Source: Candidatus Pelagibacter communis (lineage in GTDB: Bacteria; Pseudomonadota; Alphaproteobacteria; Pelagibacterales; Pelagibacteraceae). Taken from it: 64,000 nt of DNA. The notes beneath the pieces were generated by a model. That model worked only from the letters and a program-made list of their open reading frames with translations. It ran no database searches and was not told the origin of the DNA. Within the stretch, counting starts at the first letter, position 1. Every line of letters begins with the position of its first letter. Of the stretch, positions 52,225 through 61,680 are shown in pieces. Where the stretch lies: NCBI RefSeq assembly GCF_012932795.1, contig NZ_LANA01000002.1:264836-328835 (forward strand), in the 5' to 3' direction. Made by a program: the position numbers and the translations under genes.

Positions 52225-53216
52225 TAAATTTTTTCGTCAACAGACTCAGTGGAATTTATAACATTTTCAAATTCTCTCAAACGTTTATAGACACTTGCTA
52301 GTTCAATAATAGTAGGCCATGCTTTTAACAAGTATTGCATTGACCCCTCAACTCTTCCAAAAGCTCTTATTATTTGTTGCATAACACCCAAAGTTACAAC
52401 CCCTGCAACAATAGCAGGCGCTAAAAAAACATAAGCCGATAATACATTTGCCTGTAAGTACGCCATACGACCAACATTAAAATATAAATATCTTATATAA
52501 CTTAAAAAATGAATTGAACGAACATCATCAAATAGTTCGTTTATTGTTTTTGGCCTAACATTAATATCATCTTCAGCTACTACTAATATTTTTCTATAAG
52601 CGGCCTCTTTTTTTTGAAGATCATACTCCACACCAACTAAACGTAATATCCAACCAAGTCCTATCAAGAATGCTGTGCCTCCCAATGTCCAAATTAAAGC
52701 TCCTGTTATTAGCCCATACTGCCAATCACCAAAAAAGAAAATTGGTATACCAAGTGACAATCCTAAAAGTATGGGAACGAACTGAATTAATACCATAACT
52801 GATTCAATAAAACTTGTTCCTAGTGACTCCATAATACGAGTAAACTTGATTGTATCTTCTTGGACTCTTTGAGAAGCACCTTCGATTTTTCGAGCTTTAT
52901 CATAAACAGAATGATACCATTCAACCATTGCAGTTCTCCATCTAAATAAAAAATGAGCTGTAAAAAAACTTATTGCTACATAAAGAGCAATATACATTCC
53001 AGCAAGAGTAATAAACGAAGCTAAACTTGCCCAGTATTCATTAATTGTTATTGCATTTGGTGAAGCTAGAGCTTTTTGTATCATATCATAAAAAACACCA
53101 AACCATTCATTTATCTTTACGTCAATTTTTACTTGAATCCATAACGAAGATAGAATCACAAAAGATCCTAACCATGCCCATAAAAACCATTTTTTTTGTG
53201 AAAAAAATTTAAACAT
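52224..53216 (-). CDS. SbmA/BacA-like transporter
   Basis: A membrane protein of 330 residues matching SbmA/BacA, which imports peptides and peptide antibiotics using the proton gradient. Six to seven helices. The family stretch EGASQRVQEDTIKFTRIME after helix 3, WRTAMVEWYHSVYDKARKI, and a C-terminal QIIRAFGRVEGSMQYLLKAW are present. No ATP-binding domain, as in SbmA. It is about 70 residues shorter than E. coli SbmA. Placed after the NDUFS4-like gene. Confidence 0.88.
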   Translation of the reverse strand: MFKFFSQKKWFLWAWLGSFVILSSLWIQVKIDVKINEWFGVFYDMIQKALASPNAITINEYWASLASFITLAGMYIALYVAISFFTAHFLFRWRTAMVEWYHSVYDKARKIEGASQRVQEDTIKFTRIMESLGTSFIESVMVLIQFVPILLGLSLGIPIFFFGDWQYGLITGALIWTLGGTAFLIGLGWILRLVGVEYDLQKKEAAYRKILVVAEDDINVRPKTINELFDDVRSIHFLSYIRYLYFNVGRMAYLQANVLSAYVFLAPAIVAGVVTLGVMQQIIRAFGRVEGSMQYLLKAWPTIIELASVYKRLREFENVINSTESVDEKI

Positions 53217-53221
53217 TTAAA

Positions 53222-53503
53222 TTATTTAAGAAAATTATCAGCATAAGATTTTTTAATAGTTTTTCTTTTTTGAGGTTCTATTATTTCATAATCTATTTTA
53301 TTTTTTTTTGCATATTCAACAGCTAATTCTTTAGTTGAAAACTCCAAGTTTAATTCTGAAAGAGTATTGGAACTTGTTTCCCAACCCATTAAAGGATTAA
53401 CACCAGAGTTTTCTGTTTCAAATCTGATAATCCATTTATCAGATTTTCCTAATCCAGATTGCATGGAGTTTTTTGTTGGTATATAAATTTTAGCCTTGTT
53501 CAT
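53222..53503 (-). CDS. NDUFS4-like respiratory complex I accessory subunit
   Basis: A 93-residue protein of the ETC complex I family. The core reads [20 protein letters not shown], then [16 protein letters not shown] and [14 protein letters not shown]. It is the alphaproteobacterial version of mitochondrial NDUFS4. It should bind the peripheral arm of NADH dehydrogenase. The start is 7 bases downstream of tRNA-Pro on the same strand, so the two may share a transcript. Confidence 0.85.
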   Translation of the reverse strand: MNKAKIYIPTKNSMQSGLGKSDKWIIRFETENSGVNPLMGWETSSNTLSELNLEFSTKELAVEYAKKNKIDYEIIEPQKRKTIKKSYADNFLK

Positions 53504-53509
53504 AAAAAA

Positions 53510-53586
<77 letters not shown>

Positions 53587-53664
53587 ATTGACGTACTAAT
53601 ACATTAGATATTGAAAATTTCAAAGAATAAACAACATCAAAAATGAGTCTTTTTCAAAAGAATC

Positions 53665-53673
53665 TGGTATACA
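53665..53673 (+). promoter_or_regulatory. Extended -10 box before the zinc-ribbon gene
   Basis: TGGTATACA ends 6 bases before the ATG at 53680. Same spacing as the boxes at dapA, rsh and argC, suggesting another leaderless message. Confidence 0.4.
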
Positions 53674-53679
53674 ATAATA

Positions 53680-54186
53680 ATGATCATTACATGCATTAAC
53701 TGTCACAAAAAATTTGAAGTAGATGCAAGTCTTATACCAAAAGCTGGAAGACTGCTTCAATGTAATGGCTGTAATTATAAGTGGTTTTTCGAAAAAGAAA
53801 AAGCAAACATACCCGTCAATCCAATTAAGATTATTGAAAATACAGATGAAATTAAGCTATCTGAAAAAATATCTGTATCTAAAAACATTCAAAGTTTTAG
53901 TAATATAGAACTTTTAGACCAAGATATTAAGGATGATTTTACAACAAAAAAAAAAATAGACAAAAGTATAGATGAATCTATTAAAAAAGTTCCTTCAAAA
54001 AATAAAAATAGTTATAACTTATTAGGATTAACTGTAGTTTTTATAATAACTTTTATAGCTCTAATTATTATTTTAGACACTTTTCAGGAACCTTTAAGTA
54101 AAATTTTTCCTAATATTGAAATAATTCTTTATAATTTGTACGAAACAATCAATGATATTCGACTATTTTTAAATGATTTAACTTAA
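53680..54186 (+). CDS. Zinc-ribbon membrane protein (MJ0042 type)
   Basis: A 168-residue protein beginning with a zinc ribbon: MIITCINCHKKFEVDASLIP with Cys5 and Cys8, then LLQCNGCNYKWFF with Cys28 and Cys31. A Lys-rich linker follows, then one membrane helix (about residues 111-132) and a short tail. The topology puts the zinc domain in the cytoplasm. Such proteins are common in alphaproteobacteria; the function is not known. Followed by nhaA after 4 bases. Confidence 0.78.
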   Translation: MIITCINCHKKFEVDASLIPKAGRLLQCNGCNYKWFFEKEKANIPVNPIKIIENTDEIKLSEKISVSKNIQSFSNIELLDQDIKDDFTTKKKIDKSIDESIKKVPSKNKNSYNLLGLTVVFIITFIALIIILDTFQEPLSKIFPNIEIILYNLYETINDIRLFLNDLT

Positions 54187-54190
54187 TACT

Positions 54191-55363
54191 ATGATCAAAT
54201 CTTTATCAAAACCTTTTAAATGGTTCTTTCAACTAGAAGCAGCAAGTGGACTAGTTTTGTTGATAGCTGCAATTATTGCTTTATATGTAAGTAATTCAAA
54301 TTTTAGCTCATTATACTTTGATACTCTAAACACTTACTTATTTATTGGTATAAATAGTTTTGGTTTAAAATTATCTGTCCTTCACTGGATAAATGATTTG
54401 TTAATGGCAATATTTTTTTTCTTTGTAACACTAGAAATAAAACGTGAATTTATTCAAGGTGAATTATCAAATTTTAAGAAAGCATTATTACCAATTATCG
54501 CAGCAGTTGGCGGCATGGTAATACCTGCACTTTTCTATATTGTTATTAATTTTGGAAACTCAGAAACTTTAAATGGTTGGGCAATTCCATCCGCTACTGA
54601 CATAGCCTTCTCATTAGGAATTTTATCTCTATTGGGTTCGAGAGTACCAATTTCTTTAAAAATTTTTTTAACTGCTCTTGCTATTATTGATGACCTGGGT
54701 GCAATCCTAATTATTGCTTTTTTTTATTCTGGTGATTTAAGTGTAAGTTATTTAAGTTTAATCTTAGTCTCTTACATTTCTTTATTAATTCTAAATAAGT
54801 TAGGAATTAAAAGATTTCTACCATACTTGATAATTGGTTCTTTCATGTGGTTTTTTACATTTAAATCTGGAATACACGCAACGATTGCTGGAGTACTTTT
54901 GGCATCTATAATACCTCACAGAATAAAAACTAAAGATTTTTCTTTATTGATTAAACTTGAGCATGCAATAAGTCCTTATGTTGCTTTTATGATTATGCCC
55001 ATTTTTGCATTTGCGAATGCGGGAGTTTCATTGACTGGCTTATCATTTTCATCATTATTACAACCTGTTCCACTTGGAATTCTTCTTGGTCTATTTATTG
55101 GAAAACAAGTTGGTGTTATGATATTTTCGTTTATAGCTGTTAAATCAGGTGTAGCTGAAATGCCAGATAATTCAAATTGGTTTAGTTTATACGGTGTTTC
55201 AATTTTAACTGGTATTGGATTTACAATGAGTTTATTTGTTGGAAATTTAGCTTTTATGGAAAACACTGAGTATATGGATGGTGTTAAAATTGGAGTATTG
55301 GCAGGCTCTCTTCTTTCTACTCTATTTGGCTACTTTTTATTATTATTAAGTTCAAAAAAATAA
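54191..55363 (+). CDS. nhaA: Na+/H+ antiporter NhaA
   Basis: An inner-membrane antiporter of 390 residues with 12 helices, for Na+ efflux and pH control. The ion-binding Asp pair is Asp167-Asp168 in LAIIDDLGAILII, and PSATDIAFSLG precedes it. FVTLEIKREFIQGEL and the C-terminal TGIGFTMSLFVGNLAF also match. Length is close to the E. coli protein (388). Expected in a marine cell. Confidence 0.96.
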   Translation: MIKSLSKPFKWFFQLEAASGLVLLIAAIIALYVSNSNFSSLYFDTLNTYLFIGINSFGLKLSVLHWINDLLMAIFFFFVTLEIKREFIQGELSNFKKALLPIIAAVGGMVIPALFYIVINFGNSETLNGWAIPSATDIAFSLGILSLLGSRVPISLKIFLTALAIIDDLGAILIIAFFYSGDLSVSYLSLILVSYISLLILNKLGIKRFLPYLIIGSFMWFFTFKSGIHATIAGVLLASIIPHRIKTKDFSLLIKLEHAISPYVAFMIMPIFAFANAGVSLTGLSFSSLLQPVPLGILLGLFIGKQVGVMIFSFIAVKSGVAEMPDNSNWFSLYGVSILTGIGFTMSLFVGNLAFMENTEYMDGVKIGVLAGSLLSTLFGYFLLLLSSKK

Positions 55364-55366
55364 TTT

Positions 55367-55921
55367 ATGTTTTGCAAAAAGTACTTTTTAGTTTTAATAA
55401 GTTTTATTATGTTCTCATTCATACAAAAAGTTGAAGCAAAATATGAAAAGGTTTTCTTTGATTTAACTATTAAAATTATAAATAAAGATGAAATAAATTT
55501 AGATAATTTTAAAGGAAAAACTATTCTACTAGTAAATGTAGCCAGTAATTGTGGATTTACTAAGCAATATTCAGCTCTACAAACACTGTATGAAAAATAT
55601 AAGGAAAAGAATTTTATTGTTATTGGTGTTCCATCAAATCAATTTGGGGGACAAGAACCAGGTTCAAATGATGAAATTAAAGATTTCTGTGAAACCAACT
55701 TCAATATAACATTTCCATTAACAGATAAGGTTGATGTTAAAGGAAGTAACGCACACTCAATATACAAATGGGCAAAAAAAAATCATGGGAGATCAACAAT
55801 ACCTAAATGGAACTTTCATAAAATCTTAATTGGTAAAGATGGAAAAATTCATGACACATTTAACTCGTTTATCACCCCCTTATCTGACAAAATAATAAAT
55901 CAGATTGAATTAATCTTATAA
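55367..55921 (+). CDS. Exported glutathione peroxidase
   Basis: A thiol peroxidase of 184 residues. The catalytic tetrad of the family is visible: Cys62 in VNVASNCGFTKQYSALQ (Cys rather than selenocysteine), Gln in PSNQFGGQEPGS, and Trp and Asn in IPKWNFHKILI. A signal segment (FLVLISFIMFSFIQKVEA) suggests the enzyme is periplasmic, where it may reduce lipid or alkyl peroxides. The end overlaps the convergent hydrolase gene by 6 bases. Confidence 0.9.
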   Translation: MFCKKYFLVLISFIMFSFIQKVEAKYEKVFFDLTIKIINKDEINLDNFKGKTILLVNVASNCGFTKQYSALQTLYEKYKEKNFIVIGVPSNQFGGQEPGSNDEIKDFCETNFNITFPLTDKVDVKGSNAHSIYKWAKKNHGRSTIPKWNFHKILIGKDGKIHDTFNSFITPLSDKIINQIELIL

Positions 55922-56689
55922 ATTAATAGTCATACCATCATATCCAGGAACTATATTTTTTGGTAAAATTTTTCTAAGCTGATCATAATCTAAATCAGTA
56001 TGCATATTTGTTAAAATTACTTTTTTTGGTAGCAAGATTTTAACTAAACTTAATACTTGGTCTAGATTAAAATGTGCTGAATGATGCTTATACCACAGAC
56101 AATCAATAACTAAATATTTTAATTTCATTAATTTTTTATAATCTTTTTTATAAAATAAACTTATGTCACTGGCATAAGCTAGTTTTTTATTTATTAAATA
56201 ACAAATACTTTCAATTTTTCCATGTTCAACAGATATTGATGTGATGTTGATTTTTTTATTTTTACTTTTAAAAATATGCTCTTTTTTTAATTTATTTAGT
56301 ACTAAAATAGAAGGATAATAGCCATAATTTTTAAAACAGTATTTAAAATTTGAATTTAAATATTGTGAAGTTTTGTGATCAGCAAAAATTGGTATTTGTT
56401 TTTTTCTAGTCAAAAAAAAAGGACGTAGATCATTAATTCCATGTGTTTGGTCAGCATGTAAATGGGTATAAAAAACTTTCTCAATTGATTTAATCTTATT
56501 TTTTAATAGTTGTGACCTTAAATCTGGAGATGTATCAATCAAAATATTTTGATTATTAAATTTAATTAATGCAGAACATCTAGATCTAAAATTTTTTTTA
56601 TTATTCAAATTACAATTACCAGCGAAACCATCTGCTCTTGGCACACCCATTGAACTACCGCTTCCTAATATTATAAATTTTGTAGACAT
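55916..56689 (-). CDS. Metallo-beta-lactamase-fold hydrolase (PhnP-like)
   Basis: A 257-residue MBL-fold hydrolase. The start FIILGSGSSMGVPRADGFAG is the PhnP-like signature, the metal site is HLHADQTHGIND, and later ligands are in SVEHGKIES and LTNMHTDLDYDQL. Members cut cyclic phosphodiesters or act as RNase-like enzymes. It ends the metG-tatD run. In many alphaproteobacteria this gene follows tatD as here. Confidence 0.85.
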   Translation of the reverse strand: MSTKFIILGSGSSMGVPRADGFAGNCNLNNKKNFRSRCSALIKFNNQNILIDTSPDLRSQLLKNKIKSIEKVFYTHLHADQTHGINDLRPFFLTRKKQIPIFADHKTSQYLNSNFKYCFKNYGYYPSILVLNKLKKEHIFKSKNKKINITSISVEHGKIESICYLINKKLAYASDISLFYKKDYKKLMKLKYLVIDCLWYKHHSAHFNLDQVLSLVKILLPKKVILTNMHTDLDYDQLRKILPKNIVPGYDGMTINL

Positions 56690-56695
56690 TATTTT

Positions 56696-57457
56696 TTAAG
56701 TGTTAAAAAGATTATTAAAATTATCTGTAGTTATATTAGACATATCTTTTACTGTTTTTTCTTTAAGGAAGGCTAATTTTTCAAGTGTATACTTAATAAA
56801 ACTTGGTTCATTTTTTTTTCCTCTCATTGGTATGGGGGCTAAAAATGGACTATCTGTTTCAATGAGTAATTTTTCAGAAGGAATATTTTTGAAAGTTTTT
56901 TGAAGATCCAAACTATTTTTAAAAGTAATAATTCCACTTGCAGAAAAAAAAGCATCTAATGTCAGAAGTTTTTTTGAGAAAGCATGTGAGCCAGTAAAAC
57001 AGTGCATCAATATTTTTAAATTACTACCTTTATAAGAGTTAAGGATATCAAAAGTCTCTTCTTCAGCATTTCTAGAATGAATAATTACTGGGATGTTAAG
57101 CTCTATAGATGCTTCTATATGTTTTTTAAAACTTTCTATTTGTATAGTTTTATTACTATAGTTGTAAAAAAAATCTAAACCTGTCTCACCTATCCCAATT
57201 ATTTTTTTATTTTGTTTGACAGCTTCTATAATTAGGTTTTTGTCAATATGATTGCTTTCAGTTTCATGAGGGTGGATACCGTAAGTTCCATAAATCATTT
57301 CATTGTTTTTAACTAGTATTTTGATTTTTTCAAAACTATCTATTGTTGTGCATATTGATAAAAGTTTTGTAATACCAACTTCTTTAGATCTGATAAGAAT
57401 ATCAGTAAGATTTCCAAACAAGGGTTCATTATCTAAATGACAATGTGAATCAATCAT
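56696..57457 (-). CDS. tatD: TatD-family metal-dependent DNase
   Basis: A TIM-barrel hydrolase of 253 residues from the ATG at 57457 (MIDSHCHLD), preferred over a TTG 12 bases upstream. Metal ligands: DSHCHLD, GIGETGLDF, IIHSRNA, LMHCFTG and IETDSPFLAP. Acts in DNA repair or degradation, cytoplasmic. Overlaps metG by 8 bases and precedes the MBL hydrolase by 6. Confidence 0.92.
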   Translation of the reverse strand: MIDSHCHLDNEPLFGNLTDILIRSKEVGITKLLSICTTIDSFEKIKILVKNNEMIYGTYGIHPHETESNHIDKNLIIEAVKQNKKIIGIGETGLDFFYNYSNKTIQIESFKKHIEASIELNIPVIIHSRNAEEETFDILNSYKGSNLKILMHCFTGSHAFSKKLLTLDAFFSASGIITFKNSLDLQKTFKNIPSEKLLIETDSPFLAPIPMRGKKNEPSFIKYTLEKLAFLKEKTVKDMSNITTDNFNNLFNT

Positions 57458-58991
57458 TTCTTTTTTCAACTTTCTTAAACAATATGTCTATTTTTTTTAG
57501 ACCGTTCCCAGATTTTAAAAAATCGTGAGAAGCTATTGACTCAAAATTTATATCATCAGAATTAAGATTAAATATTTTTAAAGCTTTTTCAATAGTATCA
57601 GGAATTATAGGATAAAGCATGAACGAAATTTTTCTAATCATCTCTAAAGATGTATAAACAATTGTATTTAATCTGTCTTTATCATTTTTTTTTTTCCAAG
57701 GTTCTTGATCATTAAAATATTTATTAGCTTCGAATAAAGAATTCACAATAAAATCTATATAATAGTTGATATTTTGCTTATCAATTTCTTGCCTTATGTT
57801 GTTTAAATTTTCTTTAAATCTATTTAATACTTTAAAATCATCTTCATTAAATTTATTTTTGTTAGGAATTTTTGAATAGCAGTTTTTTTCAGCAAAGGCT
57901 GTTACACGTTGACATAAATTTCCATAATTATTTGCTAAATCACTGTTGATACAATCTTCAAGCCTGTCCTTAGATATGCTTCCATCATTACCAAAAGAAA
58001 CTTCTTTAATTAGATAATATCTTAAAGGATCAAGACCATAGGTATTGATTATATCTAAAGGATCTAGAATATTTCCTTTTGACTTAGACATCTTTTCTTC
58101 ACCTGATAGAATCCAACCATGACCATAAACTTTTTTTGGTAATGGAATTTTTGCAGCCATTAAGAAGGCTGGCCAATAAATAGCATGAAATCTTAATATA
58201 TCTTTACCAATCAAATGAACAGATGCAGGCCAAAATTTTTTAAATAGATTATCCTTTGTATTTGGGTAGTTGAGTGCGCTGATATAATTAGTTAAAGCAT
58301 CTAACCAAACATAAATAACATGTTCAGAATTATTTGGTACTTTAATGCCCCAAGAAAAAGCTTTACGACTAATAGATAAGTCTTTCAAACCATTCTTAAC
58401 AAAACTGACAACTTCATTCATTCTTGATTGTGGAGATATAAAATCAGGGTATTTTTGATAATAATCCAGAAGTTTATTTTGCCATTTTGATAATCTAAAA
58501 AAATATGACTCTTCCTCAATCCATTCCACAGGTGATCCAGAAGAAATCGAAATTTTTAAACCATTCTTTTCAGTTATCTCATCTTCACTATAAAAAGCTT
58601 CGTCTGATACTGAATACCAACCCGAGTATTGTGACATATAAATATCATCATTTTTTTCAAGTTCTAACCATAAATGTTGTACTGTTTTTTTATGTCTATC
58701 TTCAGTAGTTCTTATAAAATCTGTATTGGATAAATTTAATGTCTGTGAAAGATCTCTAAACGTTTGACTTATTTGATCACAAAATTTAAGTGGTTCTATA
58801 TTCATAGTTTCTGCTGCTCTTTGGATTTTTAAACCATGTTCATCAGTGCCAGTTAAAAAATGTACATCATAACCATCCATACGTTTAAAACGTGCAAAAA
58901 AATCTGCAACAATACTTGAGTAAGCGTGACCCATGTGTGGTTTAGCTGAAGGATAATAAATGGGTGTTGTGATATAATAGTTTTTATCCAT
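57450..58991 (-). CDS. metG: Methionyl-tRNA synthetase
   Basis: Charges tRNA-Met. It has 513 residues. HIGH-type motif PSAKPHMGHAYSSIVADF, KMSKS motif EEKMSKSKGNILDP, and the anticodon-binding helices after it. It lacks the C-terminal tRNA-binding dimer domain, like many alphaproteobacterial enzymes. The connective peptide has no four-Cys zinc knuckle. Overlaps holB by 8 bases. Confidence 0.96.
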   Translation of the reverse strand: MDKNYYITTPIYYPSAKPHMGHAYSSIVADFFARFKRMDGYDVHFLTGTDEHGLKIQRAAETMNIEPLKFCDQISQTFRDLSQTLNLSNTDFIRTTEDRHKKTVQHLWLELEKNDDIYMSQYSGWYSVSDEAFYSEDEITEKNGLKISISSGSPVEWIEEESYFFRLSKWQNKLLDYYQKYPDFISPQSRMNEVVSFVKNGLKDLSISRKAFSWGIKVPNNSEHVIYVWLDALTNYISALNYPNTKDNLFKKFWPASVHLIGKDILRFHAIYWPAFLMAAKIPLPKKVYGHGWILSGEEKMSKSKGNILDPLDIINTYGLDPLRYYLIKEVSFGNDGSISKDRLEDCINSDLANNYGNLCQRVTAFAEKNCYSKIPNKNKFNEDDFKVLNRFKENLNNIRQEIDKQNINYYIDFIVNSLFEANKYFNDQEPWKKKNDKDRLNTIVYTSLEMIRKISFMLYPIIPDTIEKALKIFNLNSDDINFESIASHDFLKSGNGLKKIDILFKKVEKRND

Positions 58992-59922
58992 TTAGTATCT
59001 TTGATTTAAATTCTAAAAACAAACATTCTTCATCGAGATTAAACTTTTCCGTATTATAAATTCTATTATTAAAATTATAATAAAAATCTAATAAAGAATT
59101 TTTTGTGTTACTTGTTTTATATTTTTTTAAAAAAAACAAATTAATTAAGTTAACTAATAAGTATTTAACAATTACATTCTTTTTGTAATGACCGTTATCA
59201 ATTAAAAAATTTAATAAATTAATTAAATTATTTTTTTTCAAATCTATATTATTAACTATTGAAAAATCAATTAAATTTACAATATCACCTGGTGAATTGT
59301 AATAACTAATTAAATCATAACTAATTAAATCAAATATATTTACATTCAATATTTGATTTGTGACAAGTATAGATTCATTAAATGTGAAACAAATCTTGAA
59401 TATCAAACATCTTGATTTTAAAGTAGGTAAAATATATTTTTCATTGTTATTAATTAAAATAAAATAAATATTTTCATTGGGCTCTTCTATTATTTTAAGT
59501 AAGGCGTTTATTGAATTTTTATTTAGATTTTCAACATTGTCTATTAATATAAATCTAGGCATATTATTAAATGATGATTTATTAGTATAAGTGATCATTT
59601 CTCTAACTTGATTAATATCAATGTTTTTTTTATCACTTAATAAATCAATTAAATAAAAATTTGGATGTGAATTACTTTGTACTAATTTAAAAGATTTATT
59701 TTCTTTATGTATGCTAAATTTTTTTAAGTCATACTTAAAATCTTCATTAATTGAAAAAATATAATTCACAATATGGTAGGCTAATGTTGATTTACCCAAA
59801 CCTTTTTTACCTGAAAGTAAAATCTTATTAGGCATTTTATTTATATTATAAAGATTTACAATTTCGTTGAAAAAATTGTTCATACCGTATAATTGTGTAT
59901 TTTCTGATGGTTTTAATTTCAT
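58984..59922 (-). CDS. holB: DNA polymerase III delta' subunit
   Basis: A clamp-loader subunit of 312 residues. The Walker A-like ILLSGKKGLGKSTLAYHI is present, as are FILIDNVENLNKNSINALL and the SRC motif in LPTLKSRCLIF. The C-terminal collar region is poorly conserved and very Asn/Leu-rich. The tmk-holB-metG-tatD order is the standard one and supports the call. It lies 2 bases after tmk. Confidence 0.9.
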   Translation of the reverse strand: MKLKPSENTQLYGMNNFFNEIVNLYNINKMPNKILLSGKKGLGKSTLAYHIVNYIFSINEDFKYDLKKFSIHKENKSFKLVQSNSHPNFYLIDLLSDKKNIDINQVREMITYTNKSSFNNMPRFILIDNVENLNKNSINALLKIIEEPNENIYFILINNNEKYILPTLKSRCLIFKICFTFNESILVTNQILNVNIFDLISYDLISYYNSPGDIVNLIDFSIVNNIDLKKNNLINLLNFLIDNGHYKKNVIVKYLLVNLINLFFLKKYKTSNTKNSLLDFYYNFNNRIYNTEKFNLDEECLFLEFKSKILNG

Positions 59923-59924
59923 AT

Positions 59925-60536
59925 TTAAATTAAGTTTTTTATTTTATCTAGAATAATTTTTTCATTATGTTTGATATCAAGATTAGAATTAACATGCATA
60001 TATCTCTTAGGATTCTTTTTTAATATTTTTACAAAACCTCTTTGCACATTCTTATAAAAATTATGATTAAATTTATCATATCTATTTAAATTTTTTCTTT
60101 CTATTAATCTTTTTCTCATATTTCTTTGACTAACTGTGTTTAGAAAAGTAAAATTAATATTAATTCCTTTTATTAAGAAATCATTGATAGTCTTAATAAA
60201 TTCAATCTTTATACCCATGCCATAATGTTGATATGCAATTGTTGAATCTGAAAATCTATCAATTAATATAATTTTTTTACCAACATTTTTTCTTATCAAT
60301 TCAACATTTTCACTTCTTGCTGACAGATATAACAATAAATCAGTATACTTGTTAAATGTAGAGTTATTATTAAGTATAAGCTTTCTAATTTTTTCAGAGT
60401 TTACATTTCCACCAGGTTCTCTAATTTTGATAAAGCTTCTATTTTTTTTTTTTAAATATTTAGCGATTTTATCTATATGGTAAGATTTACCAGTTCCTTC
60501 AATACCTTCAAATACTATAATTGGTTTTTTAGACAT
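59925..60536 (-). CDS. tmk: Thymidylate kinase
   Basis: Phosphorylates dTMP to dTDP. It has 203 residues. P-loop IVFEGIEGTGKSYHIDKI, REPGGNVNSEKIR as the DRX/substrate loop, and IDRFSDSTIAYQHYG. The lid is basic (RKNLNRYDK). Overlaps the upstream dacC gene by 8 bases. Confidence 0.95.
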   Translation of the reverse strand: MSKKPIIVFEGIEGTGKSYHIDKIAKYLKKKNRSFIKIREPGGNVNSEKIRKLILNNNSTFNKYTDLLLYLSARSENVELIRKNVGKKIILIDRFSDSTIAYQHYGMGIKIEFIKTINDFLIKGININFTFLNTVSQRNMRKRLIERKNLNRYDKFNHNFYKNVQRGFVKILKKNPKRYMHVNSNLDIKHNEKIILDKIKNLI

Positions 60537-61680
60537 CGCCCCAAATCAAAAAATTAATTGATTTCATCAATCTAGAAAAAACATTTAATTTTTTAACATC
60601 TTCAATTGCAAATAAATCATACTCTTTTATCAGCTCATTTTTGTATGATACTTTTAATTTTCCAACTATAGCATCTTTTTTAATGGGAGCTTGAATAGGA
60701 CCATTATAAAGTATTGAAACTTTTAAATTCTTTTTTCGTGCTTTTGGAATTGTTTTGTAGATACTTTCTTTAACATATACACCAACAGTACTTTTTTTAC
60801 CCAACCAAACATCAACCTGGCCTATAGGTGTACTTGTTTTAGCAATTTCTATCAGATCAAAACTCGTCAATCCCCATGTTAAAAGTTTAGCACTTTCCCT
60901 AGATCTATCATTTTTTGTATTAAACCCACTGCCAACAGCTATTAATCTTCTTCCTTTTCTATAAACCGAAGAAGCCAAAGAATATTTTTCAACAGCTAAA
61001 TATCCAGTTTTAATACCATCTGCACCAAGACTTTTGTACAATAGTGGATTTCTGTTACCTTGACTTATTGGGTCACCACCAGTCCTATCCCAAGTAAATT
61101 CTTTTTCTGAAAAATATTTGTATTCTTCAGGAAATTTTTTAATAAGATAATTAGACATAATCATAATATCTTTAACCGTAGAAACGTTATCAGGATGATT
61201 AATTCCTGAAGAATTAGCAAAATTTGTGTTATCCATACCTATTTCTTTTGCTTTAGATGTCATCATAATCGCAAACTCATCCTCTGTACCAGCTATTCCT
61301 TCAGCTAAGGCAATACATGCGTCATTGCCTGATGCAATTATTATTCCTTTTAGCAAATTTTCTACACTTACTTCATCACCAACCATTATAAACATTGAAG
61401 AATAACCAGCTGAAGATAATCTCCAAGCATTTTCGGAAACTAAAAATTTATCGTTTAAATTTAAATCACCACTTTTAATCAAATCAAAAGCAATAATAGC
61501 AGTCATGATTTTTGTCATAGACGCTGGGTATATTGATTTATCAGGTTCTTTTTCATATAAAATTTCACCTGATAGAAAATCTTGCAATATTGCAGTTCTT
61601 GCACTAATTTCAAAAGCAGCTTTAGAGCTTAAAGTTAATAGCAATGTTATTAAAATTGTTAAAAATTTTATTTTAATCAT
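60529..61680 (-). CDS. dacC: D-alanyl-D-alanine carboxypeptidase (penicillin-binding protein 5/6 type)
   Basis: Trims peptidoglycan pentapeptides in the periplasm. It has 383 residues with a signal peptide (ITLLLTLSSKA). The active-site triads are clear: Ser54-x-x-Lys57 (SMTK), Ser117-Gly-Asn119 (SGN), and Lys224-Thr-Gly (KTG). The C-terminal beta domain and a final amphipathic helix (FSRLMKSINFLIWG) that anchors to the membrane follow. Overlaps rlpA by 8 bases, in the typical order. Confidence 0.93.
   Translation of the reverse strand: MIKIKFLTILITLLLTLSSKAAFEISARTAILQDFLSGEILYEKEPDKSIYPASMTKIMTAIIAFDLIKSGDLNLNDKFLVSENAWRLSSAGYSSMFIMVGDEVSVENLLKGIIIASGNDACIALAEGIAGTEDEFAIMMTSKAKEIGMDNTNFANSSGINHPDNVSTVKDIMIMSNYLIKKFPEEYKYFSEKEFTWDRTGGDPISQGNRNPLLYKSLGADGIKTGYLAVEKYSLASSVYRKGRRLIAVGSGFNTKNDRSRESAKLLTWGLTSFDLIEIAKTSTPIGQVDVWLGKKSTVGVYVKESIYKTIPKARKKNLKVSILYNGPIQAPIKKDAIVGKLKVSYKNELIKEYDLFAIEDVKKLNVFSRLMKSINFLIWGDV

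Noticed and set aside
53723..53908. Second frame inside the zinc-ribbon gene
   Set aside because: Shadow frame of a well-supported gene with zinc ligands in the main frame.
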